Assembly (NCBI RefSeq): GCF_016086655.4
Contig: NC_052134.2
Location: 11,718,001 to 11,782,000, forward strand
DNA from: Lepeophtheirus salmonis
Lineage: Eukaryota > Arthropoda > Copepoda > Siphonostomatoida > Caligidae
Reading direction: 5' to 3'
DNA: 64,000 nt
Shown here: positions 37,140 through 48,822 of the stretch, piece after piece
Layout: each line of letters opens with the position of its first letter
Position numbering within the stretch: the stretch's first letter is position 1
Translations under genes and position numbers: made by a program
Notes under the pieces: generated by a model
What the model saw: the letters and a program-made list of their open reading frames with translations, nothing else
What the model was told of the DNA's origin: nothing
Databases searched by the model: none

Positions 37140-37460
37140 CTTATGTCAATTTTGGGTTCTCTGTTCTGTAAGTGTAATTTATTCATTATTGCATAAATTC
37201 ATGAATGGAAGACGGTGAGTCAGAGGCATTATTCCTCGAGAGTTAAAAGTATAAGTTCCTGTTGGATTTGGAGTAAAATAGAGGATCAACATCCAGTGCA
37301 TATGTCCTTGCTATATACTGAGTGCTATGTGTTTCGATTTCCTTTTTCTCACATCTCCTTGTAGCTGATTCAATAAAACGTCATGACAGCCATGCATCTC
37401 TTCTCCCAACATTTTTCCAATTTTCAGAATAACCATTTTATTTTTCAGTTTACTTTATTT
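37140..37460. repeat. Dispersed repeat family R4, copy 1
   Basis: CTTGTAGCTGATTCAATAAAACGTCATGACAG with flanking T-rich blocks aligns with 59266-59296 (CTTGTAGCTGATTTAATAAG, ACGTAATGAGAG), and weaker similarity extends to both sides. No coding content. Confidence 0.45.
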
Positions 37461-37772
37461 ATACATTAGGATAGGACAAACTTTATATATCAATATATAC
37501 CTGTATCCAATTTACTTAAATAATTATGGTATGTTTTGAACGTATATAAAATAATTACATATATGTAACGTTATCCACTTACCTATTCATAGCAACAATT
37601 TATGTAAATTTACACATTAATATGTATTACACGTACTCATATTTATCATATTTTATCTGCGTACTTTCAAAAGAATAATTTAACATATTTTAACACATAA
37701 CCGCAAGGGAATAAGTAGTTTCTGTACTTAACACTTCATTGACCCCAATGGCTAGTGATGAAAATTGTTTTT

Positions 37773-38443
37773 ACCGGGTAGTACATTGAAATCTGAATGC
37801 TTACTAAACCAATACTTAATCCAGGCTTAGCCATTGCAATTAATTTATATTACGATATATTAAAGCATAACAATGAATCACAAAATATAACAAAACTGAT
37901 CACTTTATCTTACGTACTAGTCCAGAGAATGACACTTGAACGTGATCAACAAATTTCCATTCACTTACTTCAAGAAATTAGGCGTCTCCAGGACCACCTT
38001 CTACGCCATCAGTAAGTCTGAATGAAGGTCTCTGTCAATGAGGCCAAAATGGATCCGAAAGAGTTTAAGAAAACAGCTCTCAAGTCCATGAGATCCATGC
38101 AAAAGATCTCGGAGTTTAACACCAGACTGTCCAGAAAGCTATCAAAAACGGGGGAGGGAAGAAACTTGTGAGGTTGGAGAGGCCACTGTTGACACCAGCA
38201 AGGAAGGAACCCCATCTCCTCCGTTGCAAAACTCTTTTGAATGAGTTTTTTGAGCTCTTTTGAAATCTTTTTTGAACCTTTAGGCCCTCCTACAGCCCTG
38301 ATGTCAACCCCTTGACCACACCTTTTGGGCACATGTTCAAAATCCTCAAATCCACGGTCAGCCAGCACCGGGACTACATCCACAGCGGCTTACAAGCCTA
38401 TCGCCACCACCTGGAAGACATCATTATCACTAAGGTCGTCTAA
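37773..38443 (+). pseudogene. Family B mariner, deleted copy with transposase remnant
   Basis: The left end CCGGGTAGTACATTGAAATC follows TA near 37771, matching the left end of the copy at 5.42 kb. Transposase pieces are R-T-T-F-Y-A-I-S-K-S (38000), K-M-D-P-K-E-F-K-K-T-A-L-K-S-M (38048-38095), and Y-S-P-D-V-N-P-L at 38291-38314. The last keeps the third catalytic Asp. A one-base loss then shifts the F-W-A-H-V block out of frame. Y-I-H-S-G-L-Q-A-Y-R-H-H-L-E-D-I-I follows in the new frame to TAA at 38441-38443. The region between 38110 and 38270, where the first two catalytic blocks should be, is too short and unreadable, so it is deleted. The right terminal repeat was not identified. Confidence 0.75.
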
Positions 38444-39570
38444 ATGAATTATTATTAGACCTCAAACACATATCTATATTATGGGTATGTTAAAAAAGGA
38501 AAACCAAAATCAACATGGTAACCCTGACAATTTTAAAAATGTTCGGAAGAGGCAGCTTAGAGTTCATGACGATTTATTAGATCACCTACAATCAGCAAAG
38601 ACAAGGGGAGAAGAAAATAAAGAAGGTTATGTGCAAGAAATACTCCAATGTCAATCCTCTATTATACTTAGGACACACAATTATACCTTCACAAGAAAAC
38701 TTTAAGTTATACTAGTTTTTTCATGAGCACCGACGAATGTTCAATCAGGTGTTTAATATAATTTAATCTTTTGAGGAAAGGAAGTTAGTTCACTCCTTAG
38801 GAATTAAATAATAATGACAACTACTATGGAACAGAAAATGCATTTCTTCACATTAACAATTCCAAGAAAATATGGTAGTTTATATATTCACACAATTTAA
38901 ATCAATACCGATTACCATATGGACCTTAAATATGTATAATGAAATCTTGTATTTAATCCATTTCTTCTTCAGTGGGGAAATACAATATATTTATATTAAT
39001 TATGATCCCTAACTATCTTAAAATAAATAAAATAAGCAAAAATAACAGATGCGCAAATAATATATACAATATGAAGAGCATTCTTGATGCTCTCTCCACA
39101 ATATTTTTGATTAATAGTCATATAAATCAAATCCATTTTTTACACAGTTTTATGATGACTTCATTTTGTACTTCCAAAAAAACAAGAAGAAAATTTCTTT
39201 CATCTCCATCATCTTTTAAAAAAATAAATAATATATGGCATGTATTCATTTTTATCTACGCTCTTCCAGAAACATTTTATATTAGTAGTTGGGGGTTCGA
39301 TCTAGAACTAAATCTTTCAAGCTATTTTACATGAATACTAAGTAATTAAATACATAATTAATAAGATAGTTCAAATAGGCCTAATAGGCAGTGCAATCCT
39401 TACTTTGATAGGCCTACCCATCAAGAGGGAAAAGAAAGACTTTACAGTATGCTCTTAAAACATTAAATATACTTATATAATGTATAGAATTAGGTATTTA
39501 TCTCTATAACGCCTTTTTTAAGGATTTTTTTTTCAATATTTAGTCATTTAAGTCAAGGTTTAAGGAATTT
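38444..39570. other. No gene supported
   Basis: Open frames 38481-38705 and 38972-39334 (120 codons) have no recognisable motif. The first begins just after the mariner remnant and is hydrophilic, but nothing ties it to a family. Composition is typical of the window. Confidence 0.35.
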
Positions 39571-39579
39571 TATTTACAG

Positions 39580-39790
39580 TTCCTTTGTTTTTCCTTTTGA
39601 TTTAAGTAGTTACAAAATTAAAACATTTTCAGATACTATTTTATATAATACATGCAACCTCATGTAAAACTGATGGGTTTCAATTTGATTCCCAAAAATT
39701 ATTGTTTCAGTCTTATATTTATTAGTCATATTTTGTATAAGTCCATACCAAAAACCCTTCAATGGGATCTTTCCACATGACATTTAATAC
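39580..39790. repeat. Dispersed repeat family R3, partial copy
   Basis: ATACATGCAACCTCATGTAA, AACTGATGGG, TTTGATTCCCAAAA align in order with 43555-43610 and 55920-55975. Confidence 0.5.
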
Positions 39791-42285
39791 AGTAAAATCT
39801 TAGTCGAATATATTAAAGTCAATCATTTATTCGAATAAGTAACTATTTATTTCCATTTCAATAAAGACTCAATTTTTTGTCTCAAAACAGCATATTCAAG
39901 GCTATCCAAAGTAAGACAAATATATACTAAATAAATTAATAAGGCTAAAAATCTACAACAAAATATGTTAAGTTTGTTAAATAAGATAGTCAAAGTATTT
40001 TTTTTTAAATTTCTAATTAGCAATGACGAAGCAACCAAAAAAAAATTATTTTTTTTTTAGACTTATGCAAGGAAAGTGCACACTTTTTTTCCTTTACGTT
40101 TTTTGACCAACTACAGTCGATTTTTCTTTTTTTATAAGTAGAATAGTTGTAAAACAATCATTTAATGAGTGTATAACATTTTTAAGTCCTTTCAGAAACA
40201 ACCTGATTATGTCCTTGCAAAAGGTGTAAGCTATATGGGAGTCATTTATTTCTTTGATTTGAAAATAACGAAGTCCATCAACGTTAAAACGCTCCACTGA
40301 ATTTTAAACATAAAAATAAACCTATTTCTCTTACCCTCAATACTAAACAAAGGGTACACTCTGTTCACAACACTATATACCTTCCAAAACCAAATATAAA
40401 CATTTACAAGCATGGTTTTTTTAAAAATAAATCAATGTGCCTCTAGAACTATATTTATCTACACTTTCATCATAGAAGTGATCATTTTATTTTTTTTATT
40501 TTAACTATTAAGTTATTTATAAAAAAAAATATATTCTTATCTTAAAATGATTACTTTTACAAAATAGATCATTTTTATATTTTAGAGACACTTACTATAA
40601 GTCGATCAATAAAAGCTTTGACCATCATCCTTGGTCAAAAATTAAATATAGAATAAATTGTCAACTTTTATGCACAATATGTACAGTCTTCACTCTAGTT
40701 TTTTTGCTTTAGTTAACACTACTTTATTTTTTATTAATTAAAATAAGAGCATTTTTAATATATATTTATATTAATTATTCCATAACGGTTTGAGAAGGAG
40801 AATAAAAACCTGCTTAACCTTGAGAAACTAAGTTTAAATATTAATAAGGAAAGTCTTATCCTTATACACTTCCTAAATAAAAAGATTATATCATTTTTAT
40901 TGCTCCGGAATATTGTTATTGTTTATGACGTAATCACTCCACATTTTTTTAATATTTGTTCTCTTCAATGTATGAAAATATATCTCCTACATGACGTTAT
41001 TATTATTACTATTTACACACTATTCATGTAAAAGTCATAAAAAGTGTAATTTGTACGATGAATTAATTCCTTCTTTGTCATTTAGTCTTTCAGTTATTAT
41101 TTACAATAAAGTGGGTGATTAATTATAAATGGGCTTTTTGTAATGTACATATATGAGTATAAATATATATTTTGTACATCTGATGGTAAAAATACTACTG
41201 TGTCATACACAATGGAGCAGAAAAAATGATTTTCAGCATCATCCAAAACAATATATCATTCGTGTTTGCTAAATATTATCAACTAGCATATCCACTCATT
41301 AGACATAGTACTTTGGGCAAAAAGTATTGAATACATGTTCAATAATGCATTAGCATTTTTTGTTTTTACCCTGTATTCACCCAAAAAAGGTGTGAGAGGA
41401 GATAAATGTAAAAAAATAAGAAGATAAACAATATTTTTTTATCAATTTATTCACTATTAGCATTTGATTACATAATACAATGTATTCGTCCTTTTAATTT
41501 ACAAATTACGTTTGACTTTATTAAATATCATTTCTACATTAATCATTGAATTAAATATTTTTTGGTGTAAGTCAAATAATTTTTCTTTATATATATGTAC
41601 GTGTATGTTGTAATGTTGTATTTTTAAGGTGATCTACGAAGTAAAAAAAAAGGAGTATTTTATGGGGAATTTATTAAATTAAAAAACAAATACAAAGGAA
41701 CCAGTATTCACAATTTTTTTGATACAAAACAAAATTAAATTAAGAGTAAATACGTCGTTTTCTATTCACCCACTGACTCAAAAAAAAAGTGGTTCATTCA
41801 CATCGAACTCTTGGGATCTTACAACGAGTCTAAACATACAAAAAGAGATACAAGAGTTGTTTCTTGTTGCTGTGTAAAATAATAAATAGTGACTAAGATT
41901 TTTCTTTGAAATATCTCATAAATGTTATGTTTTAATATATGCTTTTCCATGATAAATCTTGCATTATTATTTAGATTTTTAAAAAGCCAAAATTATTTTT
42001 CTGGAATAATAAAATTTAACAGCAATAATATGAGAAACATTATAATTGATCCTTTTTTATAAAATATAGATTTAACACTTTTTCATCTATATAAAAGTAT
42101 AAAATACAATTTTATCGATAAAATATATTATTGATGAAAAAAAACGAATGAAGTTACTCTGTTATAACATACCAAATTCTTATTTTTGTATTCTTAAATA
42201 TTGTACAAAAATTGGCAATATACCTTTATTTATTGACAGATTTGTTTATGTTATGACAGCAATCATTGGTTTTTAAATAAAATGT
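39791..42285. other. A+T-rich DNA, no gene supported
   Basis: Open frames 39847-40038 and 40094-40297 (minus) have no known motif. A 7-bp-arm hairpin (TTGACCA / TGGTCAA) lies at about 40618-40640. Nothing else stands out. Confidence 0.4.
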
Positions 42286-42289
42286 TTTA

Positions 42290-42740
42290 CATTTTCCGCA
42301 AAATTATTTCGTCAGGAAAAGGGTTGTGGGTATTCTTTCTACGTCCCAATCCCTTTCATCACGGGCCAATCAATATATTATTTTACACGGCATTACCCCA
42401 TTAATACAAAAAATACCCTATGTATTTTGTTGTCAACTGTCGATTCCCTCGTCTGACTTGATACGTCATAGATATTTCCTAATTTATTCTTTTTAATAAC
42501 TAAACGAAATAATAAGTTATTCTATACTTTTTTTTAATGTTCATTCTAATTGGATAGATGGAGTTGCACTGATTAAGTATAGATAAATATTATAGTATTA
42601 CATTTACTCCATCAATTCTAAAATTTTTGTGTGAAGTCATAAAGTACATTTTTTTCTCTAGGAATTATTGGTACGCCAACCTACTCTTTTGTAGTTCAAT
42701 ATAATAATATCTCCCGAACATGTTGTCCATGAGCTACCTG
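42290..42740. repeat. Dispersed repeat family R2, longer copy
   Basis: TTTTACACGGCATTACCCCA at about 42382 matches 53896-53916 (TTTTACACGGCGTTACCTCA). The stretch 42543-42690 aligns with 17451-17590 (TGGAGTTGCACTGATTAAGT, GTGTGAAGTCATAAAGTACA, TTTCTCTAGGAATTATTGGT). So two partial copies elsewhere overlap this longer one. Confidence 0.55.
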
Positions 42741-43480
42741 AATTCCATTTAGTAATTAAATACTCTATTTTAAAGTGTAATCTATGTGTAGACGTTGACA
42801 TTACAAGCCCATCTCTAATCTTTATTGCTAAATCGTAATATTACCTAAGAAACTTAGTAGTTTTGTGCACAAGGTGGACCATTGTTGGTTAACCGTAGAA
42901 ACGATGTCTAGAAGTCGTTAGATACGACTGACTGAATGTAAAGTATCTTTTTGTATCTTTAACTCTTGATTTATTAATAAAAAAGGTTAAAGTAGCCATT
43001 CTATAGCAGAACCACTTTTTTTTTTAAGTCCATAAAGGGGTTTCAAAATATTTTTTATGAGTTTTTAAGTACATCTTCTGACAGTGTACAACCAAAAAAC
43101 GAAAAAATTGTTTAGGTACCAAATCAGCCAGGGAACACCGATAAACCAGACTTTAAAAAACTTATATTATGTTTGTCCAGGTACTTATAGAAAATTGACT
43201 AAATTTTTTTTACATAGTCTGGTCGATGTCACGCCAACTAATTATCATATTAATATACACCCTCTGTCAGTGAACTCTGATATAATATGTTCCGCAATTT
43301 AAAAAAAAAAAATTCTCTGAAAACCAAATTTTATTGCAAATACTTTTTTTTATACTCAAGTAACATAAAATCTCAATATATGCATAACTTTATTTAACAG
43401 AAAGTATCTTGCTTACGATTTATTCGATCATTTAACAATGTTTATTTTATTTCATGTTCTCTTTTGATTAATATTTGTTA
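42741..43480. other. No gene supported
   Basis: The stretch 42840-42960 is a little less A+T-rich. Open frame 43084-43302 has no known motif. Confidence 0.4.
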
Positions 43481-43484
43481 ATTT

Positions 43485-43960
43485 TTTTTTCTATTTAATT
43501 TCTTGGATTCTTATTATTTACAATGTAAAATTGTAGCTATTAATTTTTCTTAAAACACACGACCTCATCAAAACAGATGGATACTAGTTTGATTCCCAAA
43601 ATTCGCATAAGTTAATGAATATTTCGCAAAAATACTTTACATCAACCAAAAAATAATGTTTTTACTATAAGAATAACTAATTATATCTTGTTATATGACA
43701 AAACTCGTGTTTTCATCCTATATGTAAGTAAGGATTCATTTTTACCGATATATTATACTCATACAACTATTTTTAGCTCTCGGTTTGATATTAATGTGTG
43801 CAAAAAAGATGGAATAGTAAAAAAAAATATACAAAATTTGAATGATGTAATTATTATAGGGGTTCAACTGTATTACTGTAGTAAAATAACTCTCATTTTT
43901 TTGTTTAGTTTTACCTTGTTCTCTTAATACGTTATAAAAGGATATTCACTCACAGAGGAA
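43485..43960. repeat. Dispersed repeat family R3, long copy
   Basis: CGACCTCATCAAAACAGATGG, TTTGATTCCCAAAA, TTGATATTAATGTGTGCAAAA, GATGGAATAGT and AATTTGAATGATGTAATTAT occur in the same order at 55925-56230. The open frame at 43688-43927 lies inside the repeat and has no support of its own. Confidence 0.6.
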
Positions 43961-44634
43961 TAAATATCTCACCTTACATAATTATATTTTTATTTTGATT
44001 ATTAATTATGCAAAATAAGTTAATTAGATAAATTATATAGTAGATTTAGTAGAGCTATTTGTACCGGAGTTTAAAGAGTTAATGTATCAAATCATCTATT
44101 ATCAGGGACAAGACCAAACGGAAAAAAATAAGTAGGCTGTAATTCTACAAAAAAAATCAAGCGTTTTTGAAAATCTATCCTTTCACACAAGCAGATGAGT
44201 ATGAAATATTGCAACTCGTCTGGAGTCTTTTTCACAAGGAGGTTCTTCAAGGAAGAGCAAGTAATCTGCAAAGAATGTAATGAGGGAACTAACCAATATT
44301 GCACTCTTTTAGAAACTGCAGCTCCTTAAAGTATTTATTACATGAAACTAGATAGGATGTGAAGTTTATTTTGTGTGGAAAGGCATCGAACCATGAGCTC
44401 TTGTATGGTTTTAGGAAAAGTGATCTAGTAATCTAGTGCCCGCATCCTCAAAAGTTTCTAGTAAATTATAAAGTGTATTATCTAAACCAAAATATGACAG
44501 CGTTTATCCCAAGAGGAGTTTTGTTTTTACTGCTCCAAATGAGTTTAAATGGACAAAGTTGGTCGAGGGTAGAAATTAATACAGTGTTGAAGAAAGATTA
44601 TCGAATAAACTAACTTTACTGAGTGATGTGTCGA
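43961..44634. other. No gene recognised
   Basis: The region 44090-44560 is less A+T-rich than average and reads open in pieces on both strands (including 44092-44304 minus), like decayed coding DNA. I cannot name a family. Confidence 0.35.
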
Positions 44635-44870
44635 TCTTTTTTCAGGACTGCAGTCCCGTACAGTTCAGTCTCGGTCCAGTACAATTCAGCCCTATATATA
44701 ATTCCTTAAATTATTAAAGTTCGTTCTTTCATTATGTGTCTCAAGGATATTTCTTTGTTTTTTAATCAATTCCAGTTCTGATAGTCTTAAGGACTGATAG
44801 TCAAAAGTACTGGTCCCTATGACTGATGTGACCCCGTCCTAAGACATGACTGGACTACACCTAATAAATA
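44635..44870. repeat. Dispersed 'AGTCC/GGTC' repeat, copy 3
   Basis: CAGTCCCGTACAGTTCAGTC, TCGGTCCAGTACAATTCAG on the left and AGGACTGATAG, ACTGGTCCCTATGACTGATG, GACTGGACTAC on the right form a loosely inverted arrangement like 9890-10070 and 950-1200. No coding content is seen, though the open frame at 44846-45052 overlaps the edge. Confidence 0.5.
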
Positions 44871-45322
44871 AAGACAGACGCAATACTATCTGTACCGTTC
44901 TGAAAACTCAAAGCTGGACTTCTAGAATTAAGAATATATTTACTAAACATCAGAAAAAATATGTACATCAAACATTGTTTATGAATCCATTATTGTTTTT
45001 TGTTTATTTTTATTATTCAGTTTCAGCCTCTAAACTAAACATTAATCATTGACAAACAGAAACTATTAAAAGTTGGAAAATCATAGTAAAACCCATATAT
45101 TTAGAAATAATACATATTAAGATAAAAAAACAATATGACACCCTAATGTACACAAATATATGTGTCACTTTATCATACTATAATGTTGGCGATAAGAGTG
45201 CTAAGTACATTATACTCTTTAATTGGGAAATATTGTTATCATATTTTTTCACTATTATATTTTATTATGATTGGTTAATTTTTGCCATTTCTTACGTATA
45301 CATAGTAGAAAACCTATGTACA
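44871..45322. other. A+T-rich DNA, no gene supported
   Basis: Open frames 44846-45052 and 45146-45361 lack known motifs. The second ends inside the inverted repeat that follows. Confidence 0.4.
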
Positions 45323-45423
45323 GAAATATTAGAACAAACTTTAGTTTGGAAACTAGAATGAATGTAGTGACTATACCAATATTTTCTTTCTAGTTTCCAA
45401 ACTAAAGTTTGTTCTAATATTTC
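45323..45423. repeat. Perfect 36-bp inverted repeat (hairpin), 29-nt loop
   Basis: The left arm 45323-45358 (starting GAAATATTAGAACAAACTTT) is the exact reverse complement of the right arm 45388-45423. The spacer is 45359-45387. Each arm also contains the near-palindrome AAACTTTAGTTT. A perfect 36-bp match in a window full of decay implies recent origin or constraint. It could be a MITE-like hairpin, a palindromic mutation product, or the DNA of a small hairpin RNA. None of these can be chosen from sequence alone. Confidence 0.95.
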
Positions 45424-45977
45424 GATCCTGTTTCAGGTAAAGATGTAAAACAAAATGTTATTAAGAGCTATTGACTATTTTTGCAAGTTTTTAACTGTAA
45501 TATTACTTAACTTTTTTTCGGGAATTAAAATACAGGCCCTGTATTTAGTAATATTCATCGAATTATATTTTTTTGAAACTGAAACATTATTTTACATTTT
45601 CTTTTGACCTTTTTTGAAAAAATCGTGTCAATATTTACATTTGACTACTTTGTCTTGCAATTTTTTTAAATGGATTAAAAAAAAAAAAATAATGATAAAA
45701 ATATTTCTACTATCTTTTTTTGTAATAGACCATCACATTTTTGAAATATATTGAAATGACTATTTTTGGGTAATTTTCCAAATGACATCCCATATTCTTA
45801 CATAAAAGAATTTATAGAGGAACCACACACACCTGTGATCCTTTTTAAAAGAAAACATTAGAGTTTTCTTTGGGTGGTTATTTGAGGACAGGGTTTAAAC
45901 TGGTAGCTTAGAGTTGCTTTACTTTTATTTAAAGAGCCATAAGATAAAATTGGCGTTTGCAAAATAAATTTCATGTG
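45424..45977. other. A+T-rich DNA, no gene seen
   Basis: No motif recognised at 45424-45940. The end of the stretch leads into a small open frame. Confidence 0.4.
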
Positions 45978-46115
45978 ATGGATCTGTCTAATGGAGTTTC
46001 TTTGCCTGCTGGAAGAAACGTTGTTGTAACAACAAACTTAAGTGAAGCTTTGGGCATCGGGATGATCTTTGATAAAAATGCAGGTAGGAAATTCACAGCC
46101 CCATTCGATTTTTAG
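45978..46115 (+). CDS. Small open frame of 45 codons, possible exon, unknown product
   Basis: An ATG at 45978 opens M-D-L-S-N-G-V-S-L-P-A-G-R-N-V-V-V, followed by T-T-N-L-S-E-A-L-G-I-G-M-I-F-D-K-N-A-G and then a stop at 46113-46115. The residue mix is balanced, unlike the Lys/Ile/Asn/Phe-rich chance frames of the window, and the base composition here is visibly less A+T-rich. AATGCAG followed by GTAGG at about 46079 would be a good splice donor, so this could be an exon whose last codons are intronic. A clear upstream acceptor was not found; in-frame TAA lies at 45945-45947. I recognise no family. It could equally be a remnant of a transposon-carried or host gene. Confidence 0.28.
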   Translation: MDLSNGVSLPAGRNVVVTTNLSEALGIGMIFDKNAGRKFTAPFDF

Positions 46116-46205
46116 ATATAATTTCTACGTAGCTATTGTAAAAATGGGAGTTTAAAGTTTTACTTTTTGTCTGTAGTCAATGACTATATAAGTACGCATT
46201 TAGAT

Positions 46206-46920
46206 CAGTGGTTGGGGAATACAGGAAAATTACACCAAATGGGGTAATTTAGAAAATATTCGGGTTACTCGGAGTACTACATCCTAGTGATAAAATAAAT
46301 AAACAAATAAAAAATATGACAGAACAAGGGCGTCTGCAGTGGTTGAGATAGAGGGCTGTCACTCCAACTACCCTCCCCCCCCCCTATAAAAAGATTTTTT
46401 GCTTCTTAAAAGAATATTTTTTGGTGAGCATAAAAAAAATTTAACTGAGATTTGGGGTAAAAATTTATTTTTTGAGAATAACTATCGATTTTTGAAATAA
46501 ATTTAATATTGGAAATTTAATTTTTGTAATTTAAGTATATCTGAAAAATTTTCAAATTTTTTTCAAAAAAGCTTTGATTCATTTTTAAATATTTTGTATT
46601 TAATTTTTTTTTTAAATTTACAAAATTTTGATTTATTTTCCAAAATTTAATACTTGCAAATTAGCTTTTGAAATTTGTATGTAAACAGTTTGGAGTTTTT
46701 GAAATTTTTTTTCAAAAACAATCAATTTTTTGTGAATAGCAATGAATTTTTGAAAAAAAAATTGAATTAATTTTAGATATATTCAAAAAAATAATCTTAA
46801 GACAAATTTCCCCCCCCCCTCAAAATTTAATCTTACAAACACCTCTGCACTAATTTTAGGTAAATTAATTTTACTACAAGTTATTTTGGGGTAACGCTAA
46901 AAAAAGTTAGCCAACCCCTG
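46206..46920. mobile_element. hAT-like MITE containing a nested poly-A/T element
   Basis: The left end is CAGTGGTTGGGGAATACAGG with ACCAAATGGGGTAATTT inside it. The right end on the minus strand is CAGGGGTTGGCTAACTTTTT with GCGTTACCCCAAAATAA. CAG(T/G)GGTTGG ends are typical of hAT elements. The eight bases outside (ATTTAGAT left, CTCTATAT right) agree at five of eight positions, a weak sign of the 8-bp target duplication known for hAT. No transposase is present. Between the ends lies the element at 46323-46858. Confidence 0.55.
46323..46858. mobile_element. Poly-A/T-core element, copy 1
   Basis: The left end reads AAGGGCGTCTGCAGTGG and is followed by CTCCAACTACCCTCCCC with a run of C. The right end reads CCCCCCCTCAAAATTTAATC and CAAACACCTCTGCAC; its reverse complement, GTGCAGAGGTGTTTG, loosely matches the left end. 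The core is almost only A and T, made of repeated inverted words such as TTTTTGAAATTTT and TTTTCAAAAA. It has no coding capacity and matches the layout at 48823-49487. Confidence 0.55.
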
Positions 46921-47389
46921 CTCTATATAATGTTTTTATCTTGCGTGGATATGTTTTTATATCAATATATGAACATTCTGGTTCAATACATATATATTTA
47001 CTTATTACATACCTTTGTACCCTACATACATAAATGTATGCACTCTCATTCAGATGAAATATCTCCCTTAATGAAGGAATGATTGATGCTGCCTATATGA
47101 CTGTAGATAATTTTATTCACGGTTATATACATCGATACATGTAGTGTATACCTATGTATATACAAATACAGGGTGTGGCAAGATAATTTCCTTAGCAAGG
47201 TGAGGTTTTTAATTAAAGAGGCAAGATACTAAACGTTTATTGCAATGATCATGCAATTATTTGTCCAATTAGTGAAGAACGTGAGTTTCCCGCCAAGAAT
47301 AACAACTGAATTAAAAAAGTTTGATGTAATATTTTATAAAAATCAACAAATTAAATCTAAACCTTGTTTAAAAAGTAGTGCTGCGTTAG
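46921..47389. other. A+T-rich DNA with a possible solo mariner end
   Basis: TACAGGGTGTGGCAAGATAA at about 47168 resembles mariner terminal repeats; no partner or transposase was found nearby. No gene seen. Confidence 0.35.
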
Positions 47390-47705
47390 TTCGTTATCGG
47401 TTTGAGCCGATTAAGTGATTGAATCACTTAGTCGGTCAAAAAAAACCAATCATAATAGTCCAGTCACAATTTCGGAGCTGCATTTGTTCTGCAGGCTAAA
47501 GATGTAGACCACAAAAAAACCCGGGTCATATTGGGAAATAACAACTAAACAGAAGTATTATTATTCACCTATATTATATAAAAAAATATGTGTTACATTT
47601 TGTTTTTCTTATTTTTGTCGCTCCACACTGGAGTCCATTGGCTTGCTCAGTTAAATCAATGGATAGTCGATCTGGTTCATTTAGTCCAGACTGACCTAAC
47701 CCTAA
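47390..47705. repeat. Possible dispersed 'AGTCC/GGTC'-type repeat
   Basis: GTCGGTC, ATAGTCCAGTC, GGTTCATTTAGTCCAGACTG and CGGTTTGAGCCGATTAAGTG recall the word content of the repeats at 950, 9890 and 44635, but a clear alignment could not be made. Confidence 0.3.
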
Positions 47706-47889
47706 TAAAAAGTTCAAAAGATGAAAATCATCCCAACGATGAAGTATAAACCCCTCTTCGAATGTTTCCGCACTTTTAGGCCTTTTCTTGTTTTAAGTGC
47801 ATTTACATTGGGATTAAATTTATATATAAACTACTTGAAATTTAGCTTCTGAGTTTGTCAGGGTGCAATACATGGAAATCAATTAATTC

Positions 47890-48540
47890 GTTTAATTTAT
47901 AATATACAAAAAATAAATTTTAATAATCATTTTTTTAATTTGGATTCCCAAAATAGCAATGTTCCAGATTTAAAAAAATGCTATCATTTTATGTGTCATA
48001 CAAGGACTTTAAATTTGTGCAGTTTGTTGAAATCAGTTAATTGGAACGAGAATTATTTGTGAAAACGAACATTTTTTAAGATCTTCGCTAATATAACAAT
48101 TACTAATTATTTTATCTATTTTTTATCCAAAATATTAGATACAATATGTGGCAAATTAATAAAACATATTTCCTTATAAAATAGCTATAATTCTTTAATC
48201 AGTGTGTTGCGTTTATTTATAATATAAAAACAATATATTCAATTCATTTCCATAATTTAAAATACTATTTTAACGCAAAAAAACTTTACAAATAAGGATA
48301 ATAAAACCTAAAATTGGTGCCATTAGATGCAAAAAATTTAAATTAATACAGTTTGTTCAAATCAGTTAATTGAAGCAGGATTCATTATCCAAAAATCAAT
48401 ATTTTAAAGGCCGTTTCCGAATAACTTTTAATTAATTACTCTATTATTTAATCATCAGCACTAATAATATAAATTACATTTTAATAAAATATTGCATCAC
48501 TTTTTATAAAATCACTCAAAAACCTTTTAATTAAGAGTAA
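47890..48540. repeat. Tandem dimer of an about 331-bp repeat
   Basis: TTAAATTTGTGCAGTTTGTTG and ATCAGTTAATTGGAACGAG near 48010-48050 recur as TTAAATTAATACAGTTTGTTC and ATCAGTTAATTGAAGCAGG near 48341-48380. The flanking AATATA...TCATTT..ATAATTT block recurs too (47900 and 48220). The period is about 331 bp and the copies have clearly diverged. A third copy lies at 49900-50130. Confidence 0.6.
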
Positions 48541-48822
48541 TTTAAAGGCAAACCAAAAAGAGAAAAAAGTATCCGATTATCAAAATACCAAAGTTTGTTT
48601 TATTCAATATTGGTATAATAAGGGATCTGATATCATTTTTAAAACTTTGAAAAATAATATAATTATATCATTTATAAATATTTTCAATGTTCCTTGAATT
48701 GGTCAAATATATTTGCACTGACAATGTATATGATATCTAAATTATTTTATTATAATTTTTCCTTATGATCTGAGAATTATCTTTTAATACCACATAAATT
48801 ATCTCTGTGATGTACGTAGGAG
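48541..48822. other. A+T-rich DNA with a fragment of repeat R2
   Basis: CCTTGAATTGGTCAAATATATTTGCACTGAC at about 48691 aligns with the R2 copies at 17445 and 42540. No gene seen. Confidence 0.4.

Noticed and set aside
38972..39334. 120-codon open frame on the plus strand
   Set aside because: Rich in Ile, Asn, Lys, Phe and Ser as expected from A+T-rich DNA; no known motif.
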